Shown: positions 1 through 8,609 of the stretch, in pieces
Layout: every line of letters begins with the position of its first letter
How positions within the stretch are numbered: the stretch's first letter is position 1
NCBI RefSeq assembly: GCF_001698225.1
Contig: NZ_CP016594.1
Span: 3,286,001 to 3,350,000, forward strand
Source: Gordonia terrae
Lineage (GTDB): Bacteria > Actinomycetota > Actinomycetes > Mycobacteriales > Mycobacteriaceae
DNA: 64,000 nt
Reading direction: 5' to 3'
Position numbers and translations under genes: made by a program
The notes under the pieces: generated by a model
What the model was told of the DNA's origin: nothing
Databases searched by the model: none
The model's input: the letters and a program-made list of their open reading frames with translations, nothing else

Positions 1-609
1 GCGCACGCAGAGGTCGACGACCTCGGCGAGCGCCGCCGGCGGCACCACGCAGAGGCCGTCGTCATCGGCGATCACGATGTCGCCGGGCGTGACCAGCATC
101 CCGCCGATCCGCACCGGGACCCCGGTCGCATCGGTCGTGTACCGGTGGCGGGCCGCGCGGGCGACGCGGGCCGAGCTCCACACCGGCAGACCGCTGTCGA
201 TGATCGACGCGGAGTCCCGGATCGCACCGTCGACGATGCATCCCGCGACCCCCGCGAGGCGGGCCCATCGTGCCGAGATCGCCCCCACGACAGCGGTGTC
301 CGCGGGTGGAGGGCATTCGAATACGGCCACGGCACCAGGCCGAGCGGACTCATAGAGGTCACGGTCTCCCAGTACACCGAGTCCGTCCCGCCGACTGTCG
401 GCCACCGACCCGTCCAGTCGTCGATACCGCAGGGTGATCGCGGGACCGCAGATCCGGGTGCCGGGGGTCAGCGGCACGAGGATCCTCGTCCCTGTGCTGT
501 CTCCACAGCCGAGATGATCCAGCGCATCCGCGACCGCGGACGACACATCGGGGATGCGGTACAGAACGGACAACGCTGTGTCCGCGGCCGCCTGCTGGGT
601 GGGGTGCAC
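1..609 (-). CDS. RraA-family protein (HMG/CHA aldolase-like), 3' end outside window
   Basis: The reading frame runs off the left edge. The visible part (about 203 residues) carries the RraA-type fold signatures: a segment reading RGGVAGCIVDGAIRD, followed by PVRIGGMLVTPGDIVIADDDG near the cut edge. In this family the GxxxxDGxxRD and PGD..xxD segments line the metal and 2-oxoacid site. Members are 4-hydroxy-4-methyl-2-oxoglutarate/oxaloacetate-type aldolases or RNase E inhibitors; actinobacterial members are usually presumed metabolic. The start is GTG at 609, with GAGAGG overlapping the stop of the upstream gene. The 12-base gap to the 2-oxoacid oxidoreductase implies one operon, so a 2-oxoacid substrate or product is plausible. 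Specific substrate unknown. Confidence 0.75.
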   Translation of the reverse strand, partial: MHPTQQAAADTALSVLYRIPDVSSAVADALDHLGCGDSTGTRILVPLTPGTRICGPAITLRYRRLDGSVADSRRDGLGVLGDRDLYESARPGAVAVFECPPPADTAVVGAISARWARLAGVAGCIVDGAIRDSASIIDSGLPVWSSARVARAARHRYTTDATGVPVRIGGMLVTPGDIVIADDDGLCVVPPAALAEVVDLCVR

Positions 610-621
610 GTCGGGTACCTC

Positions 622-3600
622 TCAGTTCGTCAGGATGCCGGCGGTGTCGATGCCGAGGCTCCGGAGTCGGCCCAGGTACTGATCGACGTTGCGCAACTTG
701 ACATCCTCGTAGCCACGCACCAGGTCGGCGGCCTCGGCGACCGCGAGCGCGGTGGCGTGGGTGTCGGCGGTGAGGTCCGCGATCAGCCGACGCACCGTCG
801 CCTCGAAGTGCTCCACCAGGCGACGTTCGATGCGCCGCACCTTGGTGTACCCGAAGGGGTCGAAGCGGGTCCCCCGCAGCCGCTTCCCCTTCGCCAGCAG
901 ACGCAGCGCGCCGTGCGAGCGGGGACCGAGCCCGATCTTCTCCGACCGCCCCAGCGCCTTCAGGGTCGGCGGGTGCAGCTTGTAGGTGAGGTTGCCCGCG
1001 CCGGGTACCTCGGCCCGCAGTGCGTCGAGGAAGGCGGGATCGACCAGCATCCGGGCCACCTCGTACTCGTCCTTGTAGGCGAGCAGCTTGTGGTGGGCGT
1101 GGGCGACCGCCGTCGTGAGCTCATCTCCGTCGCCCAGGGCCTGCTCGGCCACCCACGTCGCCTGCACGAGGTCGAGGTACCGTGCCGCGAGCTCGTTCCC
1201 CTGGTACGAGATCAGCTGCGACGCGCGGCGTTCCACCATCTCGCGGCAGTCACCTCCGACGGTGAGGCCGGCGAGCAGGTCAGACGGCACCGGAAGGTCG
1301 TCACTCCGATGGCTCCGTGTCCCCGCGGTCGTGGCGGCGCGGAAGACATCCGGCTGATCCACCGCGACCCGGCCCCAGGTGAAGGCCGCCTGATTCACCG
1401 AGACCGCCACGCCGTTCAGCTCGATCGCGGCATGGATCGCGTCGGCGTCGATGGGTAGGGCGCCCGCCTGATACGCGGCCCCGACCAGGAGGAAGTTCGC
1501 GGCCGCGGTCGTGCCGAACAACATCTCGGCCGCCGACATTGCGTCGAAGCTGACGAACTGCTTGCTCCGTGCCTCGAGTCGTCCGGTCAGATCGGCGTCG
1601 TCGGGGTAGGCGACCGAGGCGTCGTAGACCATGTCGCCGGTCGGCGTTTTGCTGGTGGAGGCGACGGTGACCGTGCGGTCGCTGCTGCCGTAGCCTGCGT
1701 TGCGGCTGTCCGCAGCGGTGAGCATGTCGAACGCGAGGATGCAATCGGCGGTGGCCGGGGTGATGCGGTTGGACCGTTCGGCCGGGTCACGACTGAGCCG
1801 CAGATGCGAGGTCACCGGCCCCGCCTTTTGGCTCAGGCCCGTCTGGTCGAGCCCTTCGACGTGCAGGCCGGCCCGTAGGGCAGCGACCCCCAGCACCTGG
1901 TTGACCGTGACGATGCCCGTTCCGCCGACACCCGCGAGGAAGACGTTGTGGGTGCCCGACAGCTCGACCGTCGCCGGTGTACCGACGGCCGGCGGCGTCG
2001 GGGTCTCGCGCCGGCTGCGCTCCGGATTCTCCGGGAGTTCGACGGTGACGAAGGACGGGCACTCGCCGTCGAGGCAGGTGTAGTCGGTGTTGCAGCTCGT
2101 CTGGTCGATGCGCGTCTTCCGGCCGAACTCGGTCTCGACGGGTTGCACCGACAGACAGTTCGACTTGACGCCACAGTCGCCGCAGCCCTCGCAGACCGCC
2201 TCGTTGATGACGACCCGGGTGCGCCGGGTGGGCAGGGTGCCCCGCTTGCGCTTTCGTCGAGCCTCGGCGGCACATTGCTGGTCGTAGATGAGGACGGTGA
2301 CCCCGGGGGTGTCCCGCAGGAGGCGTTGGGCCTCGTCGAGCCGACTCCGGTCCCAGACCGAGACACCGGCCGCGAAGTCCGCGCCGCGGTGCCGCTCGGG
2401 TTCCTCCGCGCAGACGATGATCGTGCCGACGCCCTCGGCGGCGAGCTTGTGGGTCAACTGCGGCACCGTCAGCGCGGCCTCCGCGTCCTGGGCCCCGGTC
2501 ATCGCGACCGCCGAGTTGTAGAGGATCTTGTAGGTGATGTTGACACCCGCTGCGACGCATGCCTGCACAGCGAGCTGACCCGAGTGGAAATACGTTCCGT
2601 CGCCGACATTCTGGAAGATGTGATCGACATCGGTGAAGGGCGCCTGGCCGATCCACTGGGCACCCTCCCCACCCATCTGGGTGAGTCCGGTGACCTGGGA
2701 GTCGGTGCGCGAGGACATCGTCACCAGTGTGTGGCAGCCGATGCCGCCACCGGCGAGCGAACCGTCGGGTACCGCGGTGGACCGATTGTGCGGGCAACCG
2801 GAGCAGAAGTACGCGGTGCGCTTGGTCGGCAGCACCGTCAGCTGCAACTGCGGTGGCGGCGGCGCCGGTAGATCGATGTGTCCGCGCAACACCTTTCGCA
2901 GCGGCGCCGTCAACCGCGCCGCGGTGAGCTCACCATCGGCCGGCACGAGTGGGCGCCGGTCCGCGTCCAGCTTGCCGACGATCGTCGGTGCATTCGCGGT
3001 GCTGTAGAGCGCGTCGACGACCTGTGACTCGACGAAGCCGGTCTTGTCCTCCACCACCAGCACCGTCTCGACGCCGCGCGCGAGGCTGCGCACGCGACCT
3101 TCGTCGAGCGGATAGGGCATTCCGACCCGCAGGATGCGGATCCCGCTGCGCTCCAGGTCGGCATCGGAGATCTCGAGATCCCGAAGTGATTGGCGCAGTG
3201 AGTCATACGCCGTGCCGACGGCGACGATACCGAGCCAGGCCCGTGCGGGGTCGACCTCGATCTCGTCGATGGGGTTGGCAGAACCGAAGGCGCGTACCAT
3301 CGCCCACCGCGGTCCGTACAGGTCGGCTTCGGCCAGCACGCTGTCCGGCGGCGCGGCGAGCACCCGCTGGCGGTAGGTCCACGGTCGTCCCTCCCACTCG
3401 ATACTCGGCGTGACGATCTCGAAGTCGCCGAAGTCGCGGTCGAGCGTCCACAACCCGTCGGCGACGTCGGCGACGAGTTTCAGAGCCGGCCAACAACCCG
3501 ACAGGCGCGACAGTGCGATGCCGTACATGCCGAAGGCCACGATCTCTTCGGCGTTGCGCGGGAACAGGATCGGCATGGACAGCGCGGCCAGGGAGCGCTC

Positions 3601-4101
3601 GCTGGCGGCGGGCACCGAGGAGGACTTCGCGGCGGGGTCGTCGCCGACGAGCGCGAGCGCACCACCCGCGGGATGCGCCCCGTACATCGCGGCGTGCCGC
3701 AGTGCGTCGCTGGCCCGGTCGAGTCCCGGGCCCTTGCCGTACCACATGCCGATCACACCGTCGTGGGTACGAGCGCCCTTGGGGAGTTCGAGCTGACTGC
3801 CCCACACCGCGGTCGCGGCCAGCTCCTCGTTCATCCCCGGGACGAGCCGCACATCGTGATCGCCCGCGAGCTCCGGGATTCCCGCCAGCAGGGTGTCGAG
3901 TCCGGCCAGCGGGCTCCCCTGGTACCCGGAGACGAAGGTGGCGACACGTCGGCCACTCCGAACCTCCCGGGTGTGCTGTTCGACCATCATGCGGGCGATC
4001 GCCTGGACACCGGTCATCAGAACCGGCCCCGACGACGGCCGATACCGGTCGGCGAGGTCGCCTGCGGTCGAAGTGCGCTCTGTTCGCTGCACGTGAGTCA
4101 T
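622..4101 (-). CDS. Indolepyruvate ferredoxin oxidoreductase family protein (fused alpha/beta/gamma domains)
   Basis: A 1159-residue fused 2-oxoacid:ferredoxin oxidoreductase. It oxidatively decarboxylates a 2-oxoacid to an acyl-CoA, passing electrons to ferredoxin. An N-terminal pyrimidine-binding-like region comes first, then a cysteine cluster CSGCPHNRS (about 433), a TPP region with MGGEGAQWIGQ (about 472), a second Cys-rich segment beginning CEGCGDCGVKSNC (about 635), and a C-terminal gamma domain with VFLAGVGGTGIVTVNQ (about 720). ATG at 4101 is chosen because GGAGG sits 6 bases upstream; the frame stays open 18 codons further without a better start. The first gene of a two-gene operon with the RraA-like gene. 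The family is named for indolepyruvate, but fused members also use other aryl or branched 2-oxoacids; the substrate cannot be read from sequence. Confidence 0.9.
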   Translation of the reverse strand: MTHVQRTERTSTAGDLADRYRPSSGPVLMTGVQAIARMMVEQHTREVRSGRRVATFVSGYQGSPLAGLDTLLAGIPELAGDHDVRLVPGMNEELAATAVWGSQLELPKGARTHDGVIGMWYGKGPGLDRASDALRHAAMYGAHPAGGALALVGDDPAAKSSSVPAASERSLAALSMPILFPRNAEEIVAFGMYGIALSRLSGCWPALKLVADVADGLWTLDRDFGDFEIVTPSIEWEGRPWTYRQRVLAAPPDSVLAEADLYGPRWAMVRAFGSANPIDEIEVDPARAWLGIVAVGTAYDSLRQSLRDLEISDADLERSGIRILRVGMPYPLDEGRVRSLARGVETVLVVEDKTGFVESQVVDALYSTANAPTIVGKLDADRRPLVPADGELTAARLTAPLRKVLRGHIDLPAPPPPQLQLTVLPTKRTAYFCSGCPHNRSTAVPDGSLAGGGIGCHTLVTMSSRTDSQVTGLTQMGGEGAQWIGQAPFTDVDHIFQNVGDGTYFHSGQLAVQACVAAGVNITYKILYNSAVAMTGAQDAEAALTVPQLTHKLAAEGVGTIIVCAEEPERHRGADFAAGVSVWDRSRLDEAQRLLRDTPGVTVLIYDQQCAAEARRKRKRGTLPTRRTRVVINEAVCEGCGDCGVKSNCLSVQPVETEFGRKTRIDQTSCNTDYTCLDGECPSFVTVELPENPERSRRETPTPPAVGTPATVELSGTHNVFLAGVGGTGIVTVNQVLGVAALRAGLHVEGLDQTGLSQKAGPVTSHLRLSRDPAERSNRITPATADCILAFDMLTAADSRNAGYGSSDRTVTVASTSKTPTGDMVYDASVAYPDDADLTGRLEARSKQFVSFDAMSAAEMLFGTTAAANFLLVGAAYQAGALPIDADAIHAAIELNGVAVSVNQAAFTWGRVAVDQPDVFRAATTAGTRSHRSDDLPVPSDLLAGLTVGGDCREMVERRASQLISYQGNELAARYLDLVQATWVAEQALGDGDELTTAVAHAHHKLLAYKDEYEVARMLVDPAFLDALRAEVPGAGNLTYKLHPPTLKALGRSEKIGLGPRSHGALRLLAKGKRLRGTRFDPFGYTKVRRIERRLVEHFEATVRRLIADLTADTHATALAVAEAADLVRGYEDVKLRNVDQYLGRLRSLGIDTAGILTN

Positions 4102-4114
4102 GGTTCGCCTCCTG

Positions 4115-4134
4115 GTCCACCGGGCTGGGTGGAC
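4115..4134. promoter_or_regulatory. Inverted repeat just upstream of the oxidoreductase start
   Basis: GTCCACC and GGTGGAC form perfect 7-bp arms around a 6-base spacer, 14-33 bases upstream of the ATG at 4101 and next to its ribosome binding site. It could be a repressor operator or an mRNA hairpin. No consensus assigns it to a regulator; the adjacent IclR protein is the obvious candidate. Confidence 0.35.
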
Positions 4135-4275
4135 GAGTATGGACACTTGGACCACTGATTTTTCGTACAGATAAGCCGTTGATCAATAGAACGCCAGATT
4201 TAGGCACCATTGGCACAACTGTGATCTGGAGCACTCACAAGGGTTGGGCCGATGGGTCAGCATCGGCCGCTTTCG

Positions 4276-5034
4276 TCAGGTTGCTCGTTCGTAGTTGTAC
4301 ACCCCTGAACAGCGACGGGCCGCCTTGCGGACCTGCTCGCCCACCTCGGCGTGCACCGACTCCGGCAGGCGTGCCGACGGCGCCGAGACGCTGATCGCGG
4401 CGAACGGGTCACCGCCCCGGTCGAGGACGGCCGCGCCGATCGCCGAGATCCCCTCGTGGCGGGTGCCCTCGGTCACCGCGTATCCCGACGTACGAGCCGT
4501 GGCCACCCGCTGCTCGATCGACGCGAGGTCAGTCGGCGTCGCCGCGGTGAGCTGCTCGAGCGGCTGACCCGCGTCCAACGACTCCCGGATCGCCGAGGCG
4601 CGCATGTCGGCCAGCATCGCGATACCGGATGCCGTGGCGTGCAGTGGAAATCGGTCACCGATACGCGTGTGGGTACGCACCGGCGCGGTCGTCTCCAGCA
4701 GCTCCACGACAACGAGGTGGCGCCCGTCCAGGATCGACAGGTGGACGGTCTCGCCGAACGCGTCGAAGAGTTCGCCCATCGCCGTCCGGGTCAGCTCACG
4801 AACACTGGTCGCCCCGGCGTGCCGGCTGCCGAGCGCGAAGGCCTTGGTGGTGATGACCCATTTCGTCGAGTCGTTGTGGGAGGGCTCTATCCAGCCCTCG
4901 TCGGCCAGGGCGCGCAGTGCCCGCTGAGTGGTGGATTTGCTCATGACCAGGGACGACGCGACGGCTGATACGCCGATCGGCTGCCACTGCGCCACCGCCT
5001 CGAACACGCGAAATGCATGCGAAACCGCACTCAC
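4276..5034 (-). CDS. IclR-family transcriptional regulator
   Basis: A 252-residue IclR regulator of normal family length. It has an N-terminal winged helix-turn-helix (residues about 1-65; SAVASSLVMSKSTTQRALRAL is the recognition region, then the wing) and a C-terminal GAF-like effector domain with GDRFPLHATASGIAMLA and SVSAPSARLP. GTG at 5034 is chosen because GGAGGT lies 5 bases upstream and the protein then begins directly at the HTH. The frame is open further upstream but would run through the intergenic operators. It is divergent from the CoA-transferase operon and upstream of the oxidoreductase operon, so it probably regulates one or both in response to the substrate or an intermediate. 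Confidence 0.9.
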   Translation of the reverse strand: MSAVSHAFRVFEAVAQWQPIGVSAVASSLVMSKSTTQRALRALADEGWIEPSHNDSTKWVITTKAFALGSRHAGATSVRELTRTAMGELFDAFGETVHLSILDGRHLVVVELLETTAPVRTHTRIGDRFPLHATASGIAMLADMRASAIRESLDAGQPLEQLTAATPTDLASIEQRVATARTSGYAVTEGTRHEGISAIGAAVLDRGGDPFAAISVSAPSARLPESVHAEVGEQVRKAARRCSGVYNYERAT

Positions 5035-5064
5035 AGTTGACCTCCATTGTGATTGGTGCCATAG

Positions 5065-5102
5065 TTCCGTATCGGAATACGAACTACCGTACCGTATAAC
5101 GG
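5065..5102. promoter_or_regulatory. Probable IclR operators in the divergent promoter region
   Basis: Two perfect short palindromes lie in the 82-bp gap between the regulator and the CoA-transferase gene: TTCCGTATCGGAA at 5065-5077 (5-bp arms) and CCGTATAACGG at 5092-5102 (4-bp arms). Short palindromes with 5-bp arms between an IclR gene and its divergent target are typical IclR sites. Assignment to this regulator is inference. Confidence 0.5.
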
Positions 5103-5116
5103 CACAGGAGGCAAGC

Positions 5117-6364
5117 ATGAACGCTCCAGAAGGAGCCCTATCCGGGGTCCGGGTCCTCGACGTCACACAGGTCATGGCGGGCGCCTACTGCTCGCTCCTC
5201 CTCGCCGACATGGGCGCGGACGTCATCAAGATCGAGCGCCCCGTGACCGGCGACGACACCCGCCGGATGTCGGCGTCCACCGACGTCGAGGCATCCCCGG
5301 CGTTCGTGGCGATGAACCGGAACAAGCGCGGACTCGCCCTCGACCTCAAGTCGGCGGAGGGCGCCGACGTGCTGCGGCGACTGGTCGCCGACGCCGACAT
5401 CCTGGTGGAGAACTTCCGGCCGGGCGCGATGGACCGGCTCGGACTCGGCTACGACGACCTCAAGAAGATCAACCCCGCGCTGGTGTACTGCTCCATCTCC
5501 GGCTTCGGCGCGACCGGCCCGTACCGCGACCTCGGTGGCTTCGACCTGGTGGCCCAGGCGATGTCCGGGCTGTTGAGCGTCACCGGCACCGCCGCCGGGG
5601 ACCCGGTCAAGGTCGGCGTACCGATCTGCGACCTCAACGCCGGCCTCTTCGGCGCCTTCGGTGTACTCAACGCCTACATCCACCGGTTGACCACCGGGCA
5701 GGGACAGCACGTCGACACCTCGCTTCTCGAGGCCGGTGTCGCGGCCACGGTCTGGGAGTCCAACGAGTACTTCACCTCCGGCCGGGCACCGCAGCCGACC
5801 GGTTCGTCGCATCGCCTGTGCGCCCCCTACCAGGCGCTGCCCACCGCGGACGGCCACATCGCGGTCGGCGCCGCGAACCAGCGGGTCTGGGAGAAGCTGT
5901 GCACCGCCATCGGCCGCACCGACCTGCTCGACGTCGACCGGTACTCGAGCAACGCGAAGCGGATGCTCAATCAGCACGACCTCGCCGAGGAACTGGGCAG
6001 GCACCTGAGCACCCGGACCACGGCCGAGTGGGTCGAATTGATGCGATCCGAGGGCGTCCCCTGCGGCCCCATCTACGACATGGCCCAGGTGCATTCCGAC
6101 CCCCACATGGCCGAGCGCGGGATCACCGTGCGCACCGAACACCCGGTCCTCGGCGAGGTCGCGCACCTCACCGTTCCCGTGCGGATGTCCGAAACACCCA
6201 CCCGCGTCGCCCGCACCGCCCCCCTTCTCGGACAGCATAGCCGGGAAGTGCTGGCGGACAACGGATTCGACGACACCGAAATCGAAACCCTTTTCACCGC
6301 CGGCATCGTCGGCGAAACCGTGACCACCGATGACCACACCGACTCAGTGAGGGCTGCACTATGA
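5117..6364 (+). CDS. CaiB/BaiF family CoA-transferase (first copy)
   Basis: 415 residues, the usual length for class III CoA-transferases, which move CoA between an acyl-CoA and a free acid through an aspartyl-CoA thioester. The N-terminus (GVRVLDVTQVMAGAYCSLLLADMGADVIKIE) and the segments NRNKRGLALDLKS, LVENFRPGAM and YCSISGFGATGPY are family hallmarks. The Asp of GFDLVAQAMSG is in the region of the catalytic carboxylate. ATG 5117 has AGGAGG six bases upstream; the frame is open well upstream but that part lies in the regulator gene. It ends in an ATGA overlap with the transporter ATPase, so activation and uptake of the same acid are coupled. Specific acid unknown. Confidence 0.92.
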   Translation: MNAPEGALSGVRVLDVTQVMAGAYCSLLLADMGADVIKIERPVTGDDTRRMSASTDVEASPAFVAMNRNKRGLALDLKSAEGADVLRRLVADADILVENFRPGAMDRLGLGYDDLKKINPALVYCSISGFGATGPYRDLGGFDLVAQAMSGLLSVTGTAAGDPVKVGVPICDLNAGLFGAFGVLNAYIHRLTTGQGQHVDTSLLEAGVAATVWESNEYFTSGRAPQPTGSSHRLCAPYQALPTADGHIAVGAANQRVWEKLCTAIGRTDLLDVDRYSSNAKRMLNQHDLAEELGRHLSTRTTAEWVELMRSEGVPCGPIYDMAQVHSDPHMAERGITVRTEHPVLGEVAHLTVPVRMSETPTRVARTAPLLGQHSREVLADNGFDDTEIETLFTAGIVGETVTTDDHTDSVRAAL

Positions 6365-7482
6365 CACACCTCGTACTCGACGACATCCAGAAGACCTACG
6401 GGTCCGTCACCGTCGTCAACGGGATCAACCTGTCGATCGACCAGGGGGAGTCCATCGTCCTCCTCGGTCCCTCGGGATGCGGGAAGACCACCTGCCTACG
6501 TATGGTCGCCGGTTTCGAGCGTCCCGACCACGGTGAGATCCGGCTCGGCGACCGGGTTCTCGCCGGCTCGTCGACCTTCGTGTCCACCGAGAAGCGGAAG
6601 ATGTCCGTGGTCTTCCAGAGCTATGCCCTCTGGCCGCATATGAGCGTCTTCGACAACGTCGCCTACGGACCGCGGACCGCGCGGGCCAAACGTCCCGACG
6701 TGCAACGACGCGTCGGCGAGGCGCTCGAGATGGTGCAGCTTCCCCATATCGCCGACCGGTTCATCCATCAGCTCTCCGGCGGCCAGCAGCAACGCGTCGC
6801 GTTGGCACGAGCACTCGTCAACGAGCCCAGCGTGCTGCTGCTCGACGAGCCGCTGTCGAACCTGGACACGCGCCTGCGCGAGGAGATGCGGACCGAGATC
6901 AAGAAGATCCAGCGGTCCCTCGGGGTCACGATGATCTACGTCACCCACGATCAGGCCGAGGCGCTGTCGCTGGCCGACCGGGTCGTGGTGATGAACGCCG
7001 GGAAGATCGAGCAGATCGACACCCCCGAGAACGTGTACCGGCGTCCCGTCTCGAGTTATGTGGCCAAGGCCCTCGGTGGCACCAACATCCTCGACGCCGA
7101 GGTGCTCGATGCCCGCGGAAGTCTGGCGACCCTGCGGCTGTTCGGTGACGTCATCACGACCGGTCAGGCACCCTCCCCCGACGCCGTCACCGCAGGAACC
7201 GCGGTCCGGGTGTCGATCCGGCCCGCGCAACTCAACGTCTGCGCCGAGGGAACCGAACCGTTCAACGCCGTCGTCGTCGAAGCCGCGTTCTTCGGTGATC
7301 ACATCGCCTACGTCGTCGCGCCCGACACCGGCGGCGACGCGATCAAGGTCATCGGGACACCGGACGCGCGACTGTCGGCGGGGCAACGCTGCCGCCTGTC
7401 GGTGCACGACGGCGACACCGCCATCCTCACCGACGCACCGACGAGCAGGGCCGGCTCCGACCGGCTCCTCAAGACGGCCTGA
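6361..7482 (+). CDS. ABC transporter ATP-binding protein (PotA/FbpC type)
   Basis: A 373-residue import ATPase. Walker A GPSGCGKTT at 36-44, Q-loop VVFQSYALWPH near 84, signature LSGGQQQRVALARAL near 138, Walker B VLLLDEPLSNLD near 160 and switch His in YVTHDQAEAL near 195. The C-terminal 130 residues form a TOBE-type domain, as in polyamine, iron and 2-aminoethylphosphonate importers. It starts in an ATGA overlap with the CoA-transferase and precedes its own binding protein and permease. With only one ATPase it presumably acts as a homodimer on the fused permease. Confidence 0.93.
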   Translation: MTHLVLDDIQKTYGSVTVVNGINLSIDQGESIVLLGPSGCGKTTCLRMVAGFERPDHGEIRLGDRVLAGSSTFVSTEKRKMSVVFQSYALWPHMSVFDNVAYGPRTARAKRPDVQRRVGEALEMVQLPHIADRFIHQLSGGQQQRVALARALVNEPSVLLLDEPLSNLDTRLREEMRTEIKKIQRSLGVTMIYVTHDQAEALSLADRVVVMNAGKIEQIDTPENVYRRPVSSYVAKALGGTNILDAEVLDARGSLATLRLFGDVITTGQAPSPDAVTAGTAVRVSIRPAQLNVCAEGTEPFNAVVVEAAFFGDHIAYVVAPDTGGDAIKVIGTPDARLSAGQRCRLSVHDGDTAILTDAPTSRAGSDRLLKTA

Positions 7483-7502
7483 CGAGCGAACAGGGTCAGC
7501 AG

Positions 7503-8609
7503 ATGTCGCACTCATCAGAGGATCTACCCACCGTCCCGGAAGCCCGGGCCCGCCTGGTGGGCAGAGCCGTCACCCTCCTGGTCACCGTCGCGATGTTCGC
7601 GATGCTCGCCGGATGCGCCAAGTCGGTCACCCCGAGCGCGGGTACCGAACCGATCCCCGGGATCAGCCCGGACCTGATCGCCGCCGCACAGCGCGAAGGC
7701 CAGGTGGTCCTGGCCGGGGGCGGACACACCCGGACGCAACTCGAACAGCTCAAGGTCAACTTCGAGGAACGCTTCGGGGTCGAATTGTCCTACGTGCGAG
7801 CCGATTCCGGTAGCACCGTCAACGCCGTCAACTCCGAACTCGCGAGCGGCCGGGTGAACTCCGACGTCGTGAGTCTCGCCGACCCGATCTCGATGAAGAA
7901 GTGGGACGACGAGGGGATCCTGAAGCCGGTCGCCATCAGCAATCAGGACCAGATCATCGACGGACTCGACGCCCCGGACTCGGCGGCCGTCCCGTTCGCC
8001 GTCGTCCCCATGGGCATCATGTACAACGAGGCGGCCATACCCGGCGCCGACGTACCGGTCACTTGGGAACAGTTCGTCCAACCCTCCGACCGTCTGACGA
8101 TCAGCGCCGACCCGCGCGCATCCGGATCAGCACTCGCCTTCTACACCGCTATGGTCGCCGATCACGGGCAGCAGTGGCTCAGATCGTTCGGCGCCACGCA
8201 CCCCCTCGTCACCGACAGCACCCTCGGGCTCAACCAGCTCGTACTCACCGGCGAAGCCGACTACGGCATACCGGCATTGGAGTCCGGGGTGCTGACCTCC
8301 GCCAAGGAGGGCGAGCCGTTGCGGATCGCGTACCCGGACGGTCCGATCCCCGCGACGACGCTGATCATGTCCGCACTGGCCGCCGCCCCGCATCCCGCCG
8401 CCGCCGAACTGCTCATGCGGTACAGCCTCAGCGACGAGTTCCAGGGAATCCTCGGCGACGGCGGCACGCGCGGCGTCCTCCGGGATCTGCCGCCACCCCC
8501 GAACGCACCCCAGATCGACCCCGCGCGACTGCGTCCGGTGACCGTCGACGAACTCGCCGACGCCGCGCAACCCGTCCGCGCCGAATTCCGTCAGGAGGTG
8601 GCTGAGTAA
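7503..8609 (+). CDS. ABC transporter substrate-binding lipoprotein (Fe3+/organic-anion type)
   Basis: 368 residues. A hydrophobic signal segment (about 20-37) ends in the lipobox LAGC with the lipidated Cys at 38, so the protein is anchored outside the membrane. The mature protein resembles family 1 periplasmic-binding proteins of the iron/2-aminoethylphosphonate group (AAQREGQVVLAGGGHT, DVVSLADPISMKKWDDEGIL, SALAAAPHPAAAELLMRY). No pair of adjacent Tyr ligands typical of iron binding is obvious. With CoA-transferases and an enoyl-CoA hydratase around it, a small organic anion is more likely than iron. It ends in a TAATG overlap with the permease. Confidence 0.85.
   Translation: MSHSSEDLPTVPEARARLVGRAVTLLVTVAMFAMLAGCAKSVTPSAGTEPIPGISPDLIAAAQREGQVVLAGGGHTRTQLEQLKVNFEERFGVELSYVRADSGSTVNAVNSELASGRVNSDVVSLADPISMKKWDDEGILKPVAISNQDQIIDGLDAPDSAAVPFAVVPMGIMYNEAAIPGADVPVTWEQFVQPSDRLTISADPRASGSALAFYTAMVADHGQQWLRSFGATHPLVTDSTLGLNQLVLTGEADYGIPALESGVLTSAKEGEPLRIAYPDGPIPATTLIMSALAAAPHPAAAELLMRYSLSDEFQGILGDGGTRGVLRDLPPPPNAPQIDPARLRPVTVDELADAAQPVRAEFRQEVAE

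Noticed and set aside
145..1458. Long open frame on the plus strand opposite the oxidoreductase and RraA genes
   Set aside because: It is antisense to two recognised genes, has no family signature and reflects the high-GC mirror-frame effect.
1787..2797. 336-codon minus-strand frame inside the oxidoreductase gene
   Set aside because: Shifted-frame shadow of the real gene; Arg/Gly-rich with no recognisable motif.
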